Of a stretch of DNA of 64,000 bases, positions 1 through 7,399 are shown piece after piece (within the stretch, counting starts at the first letter, position 1; every line of letters starts with the position of its first letter). The translations under genes and the position numbers were made by a program. The stretch is from Limnochordales bacterium (GTDB lineage Bacteria > Bacillota > Limnochordia > Limnochordales > DUMU01). The notes beneath the pieces were generated by a model. It ran no database searches. It was not told the DNA's origin and saw only the letters and a program-made list of their open reading frames with translations. The stretch spans positions 62,001 through 126,000 of the forward strand of contig JADBKP010000001.1 of assembly GCA_014896315.1 (NCBI GenBank). The letters run 5' to 3'.

Positions 1-571
1 GGCGGTCGTTGAAGAACCGGGCAAGCTCCCCGATGGTCATCCCCGTCCGGATGGTAATCGGCTGCCTGCCCACGAATGAGGCAAACTCCATGTCAAGAAC
101 GTTGCCCTCGCAAACCACGCCAGTGATGGGGTTTGGTCGGTCGAGTACGACCACCGGGAGGTTATAGTCGGCCGCCGCTTCCAGTAAGTAGGCAAGGGTA
201 TAAAGGTAAGTATAATAACGGCAACCGGCATCCTGGATATCAAAGATGAAGACGTCGATGTCACGCACCATCTCCGGCGTCGGACGGCGTGTCTTACCAT
301 ACAGGCTGTATACGGGAAGTCCGGTGCGAGGATCGATTTCGTTACCGATATGAACTCCGTCCTGCGCCGCCCCCCGGATGCCGTGCTCGGGTCCAAAAAG
401 CGCTGTCAGCCGGACCAGTTCCCGGCTGGCCAGAAGATCTATGTTGGCGCGCAGCCGGCTGTCGACACCGGTCGGGTTGGTGACCAGCCCCGCCCGAGCG
501 CCCCGAAACCTCCGGGCGGCCTCATGTTTTCCGGAAAGAAAGACTTCGAGACCACTGGCCACTCTTGCCAT
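1..571 (-). CDS. Exo-beta-N-acetylmuramidase NamZ-like (DUF1343), 3' truncated by window edge
   Basis: An open frame of 190 codons runs off the left edge, so only the N-terminal part is present. The ATG at 571 has a strong SD (AAGGAGG) 8 bases upstream. The translation shows the DUF1343 hallmarks: TNPTGVD at residues 31-37, LFGPEHGIRG at 58-67 and DIQDAGCRYYTY at 111-122. Members of this family (B. subtilis YbbC/NamZ) remove N-acetylmuramic acid from the non-reducing end of peptidoglycan fragments during cell-wall recycling. I see no signal peptide in the first 30 residues, so a cytoplasmic product or an unconventional export route is possible. It lies 31 bp downstream of ispDF and may be cotranscribed with it. 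The assignment to the family is firm; the enzymatic activity is inferred. Confidence 0.85.
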   Translation of the reverse strand, partial: MARVASGLEVFLSGKHEAARRFRGARAGLVTNPTGVDSRLRANIDLLASRELVRLTALFGPEHGIRGAAQDGVHIGNEIDPRTGLPVYSLYGKTRRPTPEMVRDIDVFIFDIQDAGCRYYTYLYTLAYLLEAAADYNLPVVVLDRPNPITGVVCEGNVLDMEFASFVGRQPITIRTGMTIGELARFFNDR

Positions 572-602
572 CAGCCCGCCTCCTTGCCCTGAGTCCGTTT
601 GA

Positions 603-1964
603 TTAGCACGTTACCGAACCGGCGCGCAAAAGCAGCACAACCGCCTCCGCCGCCATACCCTCACCCGCTCCCACCCATCCGAGCCCCTCGCCGGTCTTGG
701 CCTTGAAGCTCACCTGCGTCCGGTCGACGCCCAGCGTCTCAGCCAGCCGGGCCACTATCGCCTCCGCATAGGGAGCGAGCCTGGGCCGCTCCGCTGCCAC
801 CACCGTGTCCACGTTCACTACCTGCCAGCCCTTTTCCTCCAGTAGCCGGCGCACCCTGGCCAGAAGAGACAGGCTGCTCACACCCTCCCACCGGGGATCG
901 GTGTCGGGAAAGTGCCGACCGATGTCACCCAGACCCGCCGCTCCCAGACAGGCGTCGATCACGGCATGGGTGAGCACATCGGCATCAGAATGACCGGCCA
1001 GGCCCAGATCGTAAGGAATGGTTACGCCTCCCAGCACTAGCGGTCGCCCCGCCACCAGACGGTGAACGTCCGTCCCCAGTCCCACCCGCAACTTAGGCAG
1101 TTGCATCACCGGTCTCATGAGCCCTCCTGCTTCTGCCACCTCCCGCAGCCGCCTTGCCATGATCGCCTCAGCCAGCTCGAGATCCTCCGGCACGGTGATC
1201 TTGATATTTGCCCGTTCACCCGGCACAAGCCGTACCGGAAAACCAGCCGCCTCAAGCAGTCCCGCCTCGTCGCTGGCCACCCGACCGACCGCCCGCGCCT
1301 GGCGCAGGGCCTCCTCATACCAGTCGATCCGGAAAACCTGCGGCGTCTGAACCGCCCACAATCCCGTCCGGTCCACGGTCTCCGCCACCAGCGGCAGCCT
1401 TTCTTCCGCCTGCGCCCCCTCCCCCGGTTCGCCGCGCTTGACCGTGTCGCTCACCGGCAGGGCGGCCACAGCCGCCCCCGCCCCGGGTGCTCTCGCTGCC
1501 GCAATCACACGCCGGAAAAGCCGCGGCGTGGCGAGCGGTCGTACCCCATCGTGAACGGCGACCCATTCCCACCGCCGCTTCCGGTCGGCAGCAAGCAGCG
1601 CCGAAACGCCCCGGGCCACTGACTCCTGCCGGGTTATCCCACCTTCCACAACGGCTATGAGTTTGGGTCTAACTGTGGCGGGTATGAGCGAACTCCAATC
1701 TCCCTCTGACCCGGTTGCCCCCCGATCGGGGGGTAGGACGAGAACCAATCCCGCCACCTCGGGTGTTTGCACCACCGCTTCCAGGGTCCAGGCCAGCAAA
1801 GGCCGGCCAGCTAAGGGAAGAAACTGTTTGGGGATGGCACCTCCGAAACGCTCTCCCCTCCCGGCGGCCACAACCACCGCACCAACAGCCGGACCTGTCT
1901 CCACAGAACCTGTGTCGCCTATACCTGCCTGCGGTCTCCCTGTCAAGAATCCCTCACCGGTCAT
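603..1964 (-). CDS. ispDF: Bifunctional IspD/IspF (MEP cytidylyltransferase + MECDP synthase)
   Basis: This is a 453-residue fusion of two non-consecutive enzymes of the MEP isoprenoid pathway. The IspD part has VVVAAGRGERF near residues 30-40, KQF, and VHDGVRPL near 137, and makes CDP-methylerythritol. The IspF part begins near residue 293 with VGLGTDVHRL (metal-binding Asp and His), AGHSDADVLTH and GRHFPDTDP, and ends with KAKTGEGLGWVGAGE. The frame is open up to a TTG at 2075, but that extension covers a terminator-like hairpin and has a poor SD. The ATG at 1964 has AGAGGAAG 8 bases upstream and fits the family N-terminus, so I chose it. In Bacillus the two genes are separate neighbours at this same locus; here they are one frame. 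Domain identity is certain; the start is fairly certain. Confidence 0.93.
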   Translation of the reverse strand: MTGEGFLTGRPQAGIGDTGSVETGPAVGAVVVAAGRGERFGGAIPKQFLPLAGRPLLAWTLEAVVQTPEVAGLVLVLPPDRGATGSEGDWSSLIPATVRPKLIAVVEGGITRQESVARGVSALLAADRKRRWEWVAVHDGVRPLATPRLFRRVIAAARAPGAGAAVAALPVSDTVKRGEPGEGAQAEERLPLVAETVDRTGLWAVQTPQVFRIDWYEEALRQARAVGRVASDEAGLLEAAGFPVRLVPGERANIKITVPEDLELAEAIMARRLREVAEAGGLMRPVMQLPKLRVGLGTDVHRLVAGRPLVLGGVTIPYDLGLAGHSDADVLTHAVIDACLGAAGLGDIGRHFPDTDPRWEGVSSLSLLARVRRLLEEKGWQVVNVDTVVAAERPRLAPYAEAIVARLAETLGVDRTQVSFKAKTGEGLGWVGAGEGMAAEAVVLLLRAGSVTC

Positions 1965-1980
1965 CCCGCTAACTTCCTCT

Positions 1981-2003
1981 GGCCGACCGGCACCGGTCGG
2001 GCC
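1981..2003 (-). repeat. GC-rich inverted repeat just upstream of the ispDF ribosome site
   Basis: CCGACCGG and CCGGTCGG face each other across two bases, flanked by further GG/CC pairs, about 5 bases upstream of the ispDF SD. It could fold in the leader RNA and affect ispDF expression, but nothing else in the sequence shows a role. Confidence 0.4.
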
Positions 2004-2026
2004 CAGCAACATCAGGAGAAAACATA

Positions 2027-2059
2027 GAAAAACAAAAGGGCGGGAATTGCCCGACCGCC
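2027..2059 (-). terminator. Probable Rho-independent terminator after yacL
   Basis: On the minus strand a GGCGG/CCGCC stem (alternatively GGGC/GCCC) is followed directly by CTTTTGTTTTTC. It sits about 65 bases past the yacL stop and inside the longest possible ispDF frame, which supports the downstream ATG start for ispDF. The stem is short, so termination may be partial. Confidence 0.6.
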
Positions 2060-2123
2060 GCTGCCGGCGAATCAAAGCCCTTACCCGTCCCCTGTTCTAC
2101 TCGGCACCGGTGATTCCTGCTAT

Positions 2124-3329
2124 CTATCCGCTGAGCGCCCGCACTCCTACGGCCTGCTCCCGGGTCTTCGGGCGCGCAAAGATCATCCGCCCGGCAGAAG
2201 TCTGCAGGACGCTGGTGACCGTGACAGCCACCGTTGAACCAATATACGGACGGCCCCCATCCACTACTATCATCGTGCCGTCGTCCAGGTAGCCAACCCC
2301 CTGACCTTGCTCCTTGCCGTCCCGCAGTACCCGTACCTCCAGCTCTTCACCGGGCAAGACCACCGGCCGGGTAGCATTGGCCAGTTCATTGAGATTGAGC
2401 ACCGCCACCCCGTGCAGTTGCGCCACTTTGTGGAGGTTGTAGTCGTTTGTGACGACTTTGGCCCCCAGCTTGCGGGCGAGCTTGACCAGCGCCAGGTCGA
2501 CCACCTGACCGGCCGTGTCATTCTCCTCCCATATCTCTACCTGCAGCGAGGGATCCTGGCGCATGCGGTTGAGGAGGTCAAGACCCCGGCGTCCCCGGTT
2601 CCGTTTTAACTCCTCCGGCGAGTCGGCGAGGCGCTGCAACTCCTGAATTACAAAGCCGGGGATCACCAGCGGGCCCTCGAGGAACCCGGCTGCCGCCACA
2701 TCGGCAATGCGCCCGTCGATGATGGCACTGGTATCAAGCAGCTTGCGGGTGACTTGGGGTAGACTCCGGTCGCTACTTGCCCTGCCCTCACTATCCACCG
2801 TCGCCGCCACCGCCGGCAGGTTATCAACAGGCCCCTTGCCCGGGGCCGAACCGGCCAGCGCCGCAAACTGGTCGGCCTCCCGACCGGGCCGACGCGACCG
2901 CCAGGGAGCCAGGCGGAGCAACTCATCCTTCTTGCGAACCGCCAGCGCCGCGCCAAGGTAGCCACCAACCAGCGTTACGATCAGCGGCAGGTAGCGGCCG
3001 ATCCACGGGATCAGCGATAAGGGAAGACTGGCCAAAAGCGCAACCAGCAGCCCTACAATCAGGCCAGCAATAGCTACTGCAATCTCTTCACCAGGGACCT
3101 TCTGCAGGCGAGAGAGAAAACTATCGATGGCATGCCAGATCTCTTGGTACAAGAAAGGCAAAACAAGAACCCCGACGAGCGCTCCGAGGAACGCACCCAC
3201 GACTATAGCGCGAAGGCCGCTCAGAAACCCCCAACCACCCGGTGTGGTAGCGACAACCACTTTCGCCACCCATGCCCCTGTGGCTGCCCCGATGAGCACA
3301 GAGGCCAAGCGCAGGCGGTTTTCCGTCAC
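2124..3329 (-). CDS. yacL: PIN/TRAM-domain membrane protein, YacL family
   Basis: This 401-residue protein has four hydrophobic segments in residues 1-130 (about 10-27, 40-60, 83-105, 110-131), a low-complexity linker, then a PIN nuclease-like domain starting at LLDTSAIIDGR (197-207, first acidic residue D199) and a C-terminal TRAM domain (about 330-395). The arrangement matches YacL proteins of the Firmicute clpC-radA-disA locus. PIN domains usually cleave RNA, but the substrate of this family is not established. The GTG at 3329 has AGGAGGTGG about 11 bases upstream. An ATG at 3336 has better spacing but is out of frame with the conserved protein. It lies between carD and ispDF, probably transcribed from the carD promoter. 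Confidence 0.92.
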   Translation of the reverse strand: MTENRLRLASVLIGAATGAWVAKVVVATTPGGWGFLSGLRAIVVGAFLGALVGVLVLPFLYQEIWHAIDSFLSRLQKVPGEEIAVAIAGLIVGLLVALLASLPLSLIPWIGRYLPLIVTLVGGYLGAALAVRKKDELLRLAPWRSRRPGREADQFAALAGSAPGKGPVDNLPAVAATVDSEGRASSDRSLPQVTRKLLDTSAIIDGRIADVAAAGFLEGPLVIPGFVIQELQRLADSPEELKRNRGRRGLDLLNRMRQDPSLQVEIWEENDTAGQVVDLALVKLARKLGAKVVTNDYNLHKVAQLHGVAVLNLNELANATRPVVLPGEELEVRVLRDGKEQGQGVGYLDDGTMIVVDGGRPYIGSTVAVTVTSVLQTSAGRMIFARPKTREQAVGVRALSG

Positions 3330-3450
3330 CGCTCATTCCACCTCCTGGTAGCGTCGGATTCCAACCCTAGTATCCCCGTCTACACCACGCTTATCCGCTT
3401 TCTTACGGGACGGGTTGGAACTCCCACTACCATACGGCGGTTAAGAGGCC

Positions 3451-3927
3451 TTATCCAATGTACTCCTCAAGCTCGCGCAGGATCTCCTTTTCCGTGCAAT
3501 TCCGTGCGAGCACCAGTTCGCTGACGAGTATTTGTCGAGCGCTTTCCAGCATTCGCCTTTCGCCCGTGGACAATCCTTTTTCCTTATCTCTCTCGGCCAG
3601 GTTTTTCACAACCTGAGCCACCTCAAATATGTCACCGCTACGGATCTTTTCCAGGTTGGCACGATAACGTCTGTTCCAATTGGAGGACATATCGGTAGTT
3701 TTACCCTTCAAGATCTCCATTACCTTGCGAACACCATCTTCGTCGACAATTTGCCGCAAGCCGACTTCCTCTGCGGTGTCCATCGGTATCATAACTTTTA
3801 ATTCGCCGAGCGGAAGCCTCATAACATAATATTGATGTTTCTTGCCCAGCACTTCTTTTTCCTGTATACCTTCGATGACTCCTGCGCCATGCATGGGATG
3901 AACCACTTTATCGCCAGCTCTAAACAT
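3451..3927 (-). CDS. CarD/CdnL-family transcription regulator
   Basis: The 158-residue product begins with the CarD N-terminal fold MFRAGDKVVHPMHGAGVIEGI, which binds the RNA polymerase beta lobe in this family, and continues with a helical C-terminal half that contacts the upstream edge of the -10 element. Family members stabilise or tune open complexes at many promoters. The ATG is preceded by GGAGGTTTTTCC. A near-consensus sigma-A promoter lies 50-75 bases upstream. The length is normal. In Firmicutes this gene commonly sits beside yacL, as here. It diverges from the small gene at 4177. Confidence 0.93.
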   Translation of the reverse strand: MFRAGDKVVHPMHGAGVIEGIQEKEVLGKKHQYYVMRLPLGELKVMIPMDTAEEVGLRQIVDEDGVRKVMEILKGKTTDMSSNWNRRYRANLEKIRSGDIFEVAQVVKNLAERDKEKGLSTGERRMLESARQILVSELVLARNCTEKEILRELEEYIG

Positions 3928-3974
3928 GGAAAAACCTCCAACGGCGCTGTCAGGGTTACAGATACCCAGGTTGT

Positions 3975-4003
3975 ATTATATCACTAGAACCACCTCCTGT
4001 CAA
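3975..4003 (-). promoter_or_regulatory. Sigma-A promoter for carD (and probably yacL)
   Basis: Reading the minus strand, TTGACA (4003-3998), a 17-base spacer and TATAAT (3980-3975) form a perfect consensus promoter 48 bases upstream of the carD ATG. Confidence 0.85.
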
Positions 4004-4023
4004 TTTCATCTCTTGTCGACATC

Positions 4024-4053
4024 TTGACTCGGTTTGGCCAGTGCGCCTATAAT
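4024..4053 (+). promoter_or_regulatory. Sigma-A promoter for the small gene at 4177
   Basis: TTGACT (4024-4029), 18 bases, then TATAAT (4048-4053). It diverges from the carD promoter with about 20 bases between the two -35 boxes. The predicted leader is about 115 bases. Confidence 0.75.
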
Positions 4054-4176
4054 ATACGTGTGACCTGGGCGCGTTGTTTACCCCTCTCGCCCCCGGTAGG
4101 CCACTTTCCCCGAGTTTTCCAGGCCCGCCCACCACTGAACGACCGACACTCCCACTCCTGGAGGAGAGCGGTATTC

Positions 4177-4566
4177 ATGGAGCACGAAGACCTGCCTGCC
4201 TTGCAACAGGCCGTCGAGCGTAATCTGGTGCGTCACCGCAGTATCCTGGATATTATCTCCAAACTGGAGGAATCCGACGCCAAGGTTAACCGTGCCGTAG
4301 CCCGTGCGGTCACCATGTGTGGGTGCATCGAGATACATGCATCCAAGCAGGTGTTTGATGGCGACCTCGCCCGCAGTCTTGCGACGGTTAACTACCATGT
4401 CAACGGCGAGTTGTGCGAGCAATGCCGGGAGCAGGTAGAGACCGAGCTGGGCCGCCACCTCTATTACCTCTCCGCTCTCTGCAATGCACTGCAGGTAGAC
4501 TTAGGCAAAGTGATCAAGGGCGAACTGCGTCGGCTGGCAGCCCTGGGGCTTTTCACGCTAGCCTAG
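4177..4566 (+). CDS. Small conserved clostridial protein, function unknown
   Basis: The 129-residue protein is mostly helical with five Cys: C48 and C50 (TMCGC), C80 and C83 (GELCEQC) and C102. The first four could bind a metal. I recognise the pattern (N-terminal QQAVERNLVRHRSILDIISK, central CGC, late CEQC) from unnamed proteins of Peptococcaceae and Moorella but do not know a function. The ATG at 4177 has GGAGGAG 9 bases upstream. The frame is open further upstream to 4024, but that part overlaps the promoter and has no SD. It converges on disA. Confidence 0.75.
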   Translation: MEHEDLPALQQAVERNLVRHRSILDIISKLEESDAKVNRAVARAVTMCGCIEIHASKQVFDGDLARSLATVNYHVNGELCEQCREQVETELGRHLYYLSALCNALQVDLGKVIKGELRRLAALGLFTLA

Positions 4567-4625
4567 CCTGGTATCTGCGCCCGGGGCTCTCTTCGTGGGA
4601 ACGGTGGGGGCTGGGCTCCCTTGAC

Positions 4626-5702
4626 TCACAGCCTCCGGTCCAGGACTGCCTGGTCCCTCAGTCGCCGCAACCCTTCTTGAATGGATTTGGCCCGCACCTC
4701 ACCGATCCCGTCAACGGCATCCAGCTCTTCCACAGTCGCAGCCAACACAGCCCCGAGGTTCTTGAAGGTGCGGACAAGGTTTTCAATGACCGGCGCCGGC
4801 AAGCGCGGGATCTTGTGCAGAAGACGATACCCACGCGGTGTCACGGGCTGATCGAGGTTGGGGAGAGTGGGGGAATATCCCAGGGATCGGGCCACAAGCG
4901 CCTGATCAACGAGGTCATCCGAGCTCCAGCTCTCCATGGCCTGCCAGACCTGTTCGGCAGTGCGCCCGTCCTCCGCAACCAGGTAATCTTTGACCGTCAG
5001 TAGCCCTTCGTTTTCCAGCCCGTTGAGGGTCTCTTCCATCTGTAACTCTACCAACCGGCCTTCGGTGCCCAGCTCGATCACATACCGTTCAATCTCGCGA
5101 ACGATGCGGTCCACCATCTGGGCCCGCTGGATGACGGTGACCACGTCCTGCAGCGTGACCAGGCCCTCGAACTCAAGCGCATTCAACTCGGCCAGCGCCT
5201 GTTCCAGCACCGACTTGTACTTTTCCAGCGTGGAAAGGGCCTGGTTCGCTTTGGTCAGCAGCACGCTCACCTCGGGTAGCAGGTACTTCCAGTTCCCCTG
5301 GTAGAGGGTGATTACATTCCGTCGCTGGGAAATGGCGATGACGAGCTGTCCCGTCTGGCGGGCAACCCTCTCCGCCGTGCGATGACGGGTCCCGGTCTCC
5401 CGCGTCGGCAAAAGCGGGTCCGGTTGCAGTTGAACGTTGGCGAGGAGAATACGGCGGGCATCAGCCGAAAGCACGATAGCGCCATCCATTTTACACAGTT
5501 CATACAGGGCGGAGGGGTTCAGCTCCGCGTCGATACGGAACCCGCCATCCACCAGAGCAAGCACCTCCGGGGTGTCACCGACGACGATCAAAGCCCCCGT
5601 TCGGGCGCGCAAGACATTTTCCAGTCCTTCATAAAGCGGCGTTCCTGGAGCAACCATCCGCAGGGCCCGCAACGCAGCCTCGCTCAAACGCTCTTCCGCC
5701 AT
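4626..5702 (-). CDS. disA: Diadenylate cyclase DisA, DNA integrity scanning protein
   Basis: DisA condenses two ATP into the second messenger c-di-AMP and pauses on branched DNA. The 358-residue product has the DAC-domain motifs DGA (73-75) and RHR (106-108), a helical linker (about 150-280) and a C-terminal helix-hairpin-helix DNA-binding region (VDGIGEVRAKSIQEGL, about 325-345). The length equals the family norm. It starts 10 bases after radA ends, so the two are cotranscribed. RadA and DisA are reported to interact in B. subtilis, which fits this pairing. Confidence 0.96.
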   Translation of the reverse strand: MAEERLSEAALRALRMVAPGTPLYEGLENVLRARTGALIVVGDTPEVLALVDGGFRIDAELNPSALYELCKMDGAIVLSADARRILLANVQLQPDPLLPTRETGTRHRTAERVARQTGQLVIAISQRRNVITLYQGNWKYLLPEVSVLLTKANQALSTLEKYKSVLEQALAELNALEFEGLVTLQDVVTVIQRAQMVDRIVREIERYVIELGTEGRLVELQMEETLNGLENEGLLTVKDYLVAEDGRTAEQVWQAMESWSSDDLVDQALVARSLGYSPTLPNLDQPVTPRGYRLLHKIPRLPAPVIENLVRTFKNLGAVLAATVEELDAVDGIGEVRAKSIQEGLRRLRDQAVLDRRL

Positions 5703-5712
5703 CTTGCCACCT

Positions 5713-7146
5713 CTATCTTTCTACCCACCCCAGAGCCTCTTCCAGGCGACCCACTGCCTCAACTTCGATATCGGCACGGAGCGGTAAGCGGCGAACATTG
5801 CCCGCCGGCAGCAGCAATCGCCGAAAGCCTGCCCGGGCAGCTTCCGCCAGCCGTCTTTCCGGCAGGTTGATGCTGCGCACCTCTCCCGTCAAGCCGATCT
5901 CTCCCGCCACAGCCATATCGGCGGGCACCGGCACCGACCGGAAACCCGATACCACAGCCAGAGCTATGGCCAGGTCGGCTGCGGGTTCATCGATCAACAT
6001 CCCGCCCGCTACATTGACATAAACTTCCATTGTGGCCAGGTTTAGCCCGGCCCGCTTCTCCAGTACTGCCAGGACCATGCCGGCTCGGGCCGGATCGACA
6101 CCGGTTACCAGACGCCGGGGAGTCCCGCCAAACGGAGCGGGCGTGACCAGCGCCTGCACCTCAACCATCACCGGCCGGTGTCCCTCCATCGCCGCCAGCA
6201 CCACTGACCCGGGAGCTCCTTTCGGCCTTTCGCCCAGGAAAGTTTGAGACGGGTCGGCCACGGGATCGAGCCCGCGCTCCCCCATCTGAAAAATACCCAC
6301 TTCCTGGGTAGATCCGAACCTATTCTTGGTCGCCCGCAAGAGCCTCAGAGCAGAACGTTTCTCCCCTTCGAAAGAGAGCACTACGTCAACAATATGTTCA
6401 ACCACTTTCGGCCCGGCCAGAAGGCCGCTTTTGGTCACATGACCGACCAGCAGTACCGCCGGTCCGCTGCTACCCCCGCCATTCTTACTCCCCGCTGCAC
6501 TGCCGGCCTCTTTGGCCAGCGTAACGAAGTCAACTGCCACCTGGCGAACCTGGGCCAGCGACCCGGGCGGTGCATCTACCTCAGGATCAAAAACCGTCTG
6601 CAGGGAGTCGACCAGCACGAGATCGGGATGCAAGTGGCCCACAGCCGCAAAGACGTCTGTGAGAGCGTTACGGTTGAGAAGGTAGAAACGTTCGGCGGTC
6701 GCGCCTACGCGCTCGGCGCGGCTTGCGACCTGGGCGGCGGACTCTTCGCCGGCCACGTAGAGTACTGTACGTCCTTGCCGGGCCAACCGTTCGCCAGCCT
6801 GCAGGAGCAGCGTCGACTTGCCAATCCCCGGCTCGCCGCCCAGCAGGATTACCGATCCCGGGACGACTCCCCCGCCCAGCACCCGGTCAAACTCCACAAG
6901 GCCGGTGGGCCAACGAGGTTCGGCCATCCCCACGCACTCCGCCAGGCTCCTAATCACCGGCGTACTTTGCGGCTCTTTCAATGCTCGCAGCAGCTTAGAG
7001 GAGGAAATGACGGCAGACGCCTGGGAGACCGACGCAGCCACCGGGGTGAAGCTATTCCAGCTGCCACAGGCATGACACCGCCCCTGCCACTTGGGAGCCG
7101 TCTGCCCGCAGACCTGGCAGACGTATGCCGCCTTGACCGCCGGCAC
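5713..7146 (-). CDS. radA: DNA repair protein RadA (Sms)
   Basis: RadA is a RecA-like helicase that helps process recombination intermediates. The 477-residue protein has an N-terminal zinc finger (C10, C13, C24, C27), Walker A GGEPGIGKS (103-111), Walker B LVLVDS (about 176-181), the RadA-specific KNRFG motif (274-278) and a C-terminal Lon-protease-like domain. A Gly/Ser-rich insert (about 215-229) follows the Walker B strand. The GTG start at 7146 has GAGGGGGG upstream. A strong terminator separates it from clpC, so it likely has its own promoter in 7147-7345; the only candidate I see is an extended -10 (TGGTACGAT) without a convincing -35. Confidence 0.95.
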   Translation of the reverse strand: MPAVKAAYVCQVCGQTAPKWQGRCHACGSWNSFTPVAASVSQASAVISSSKLLRALKEPQSTPVIRSLAECVGMAEPRWPTGLVEFDRVLGGGVVPGSVILLGGEPGIGKSTLLLQAGERLARQGRTVLYVAGEESAAQVASRAERVGATAERFYLLNRNALTDVFAAVGHLHPDLVLVDSLQTVFDPEVDAPPGSLAQVRQVAVDFVTLAKEAGSAAGSKNGGGSSGPAVLLVGHVTKSGLLAGPKVVEHIVDVVLSFEGEKRSALRLLRATKNRFGSTQEVGIFQMGERGLDPVADPSQTFLGERPKGAPGSVVLAAMEGHRPVMVEVQALVTPAPFGGTPRRLVTGVDPARAGMVLAVLEKRAGLNLATMEVYVNVAGGMLIDEPAADLAIALAVVSGFRSVPVPADMAVAGEIGLTGEVRSINLPERRLAEAARAGFRRLLLPAGNVRRLPLRADIEVEAVGRLEEALGWVER

Positions 7147-7345
7147 CAGTCAGCCCCCCTCGCGTTGGCCAGCTTGAAATGGCAACCCATCCCACGCAAA
7201 AGTGGACCGATTTGATCGTACCACATCCTGCTGCCACATTCAGGCGTCTACAAACAAAGAGACGATAGTTCTTGTACGGCAGGAGACAGCGGAGGCAGTG
7301 ACCGGGGGTGGGGGTCATTTGCCTGCACGCACTTGGAGTTGCCGA

Positions 7346-7383
7346 GTAAAAAAGGGCTCCCGGTCCACTTGCCGGAAGCCCTT
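7346..7383 (-). terminator. Strong terminator of the ctsR-mcsA-mcsB-clpC operon
   Basis: On the minus strand a 12-bp stem (AAGGGCTTCCGG / CCGGGAGCCCTT, one G-U pair) with an 8-base loop is followed by TTTTTT. It starts 17 bases after the clpC stop. The rest of the gap (7147-7345) shows no gene. Confidence 0.92.
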
Positions 7384-7399
7384 CACCATCAGGGCGTCT

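Noticed and set aside
1965-2075. N-terminal extension of IspDF (hydrophobic, from a TTG at 2075)
   Set aside because: It covers a terminator-like hairpin and T-run, has a poor SD, and does not match IspD; the ATG at 1964 has a good SD.
7147-7345. Standard promoter for radA
   Set aside because: Only an extended -10 candidate without a -35; too weak to list.
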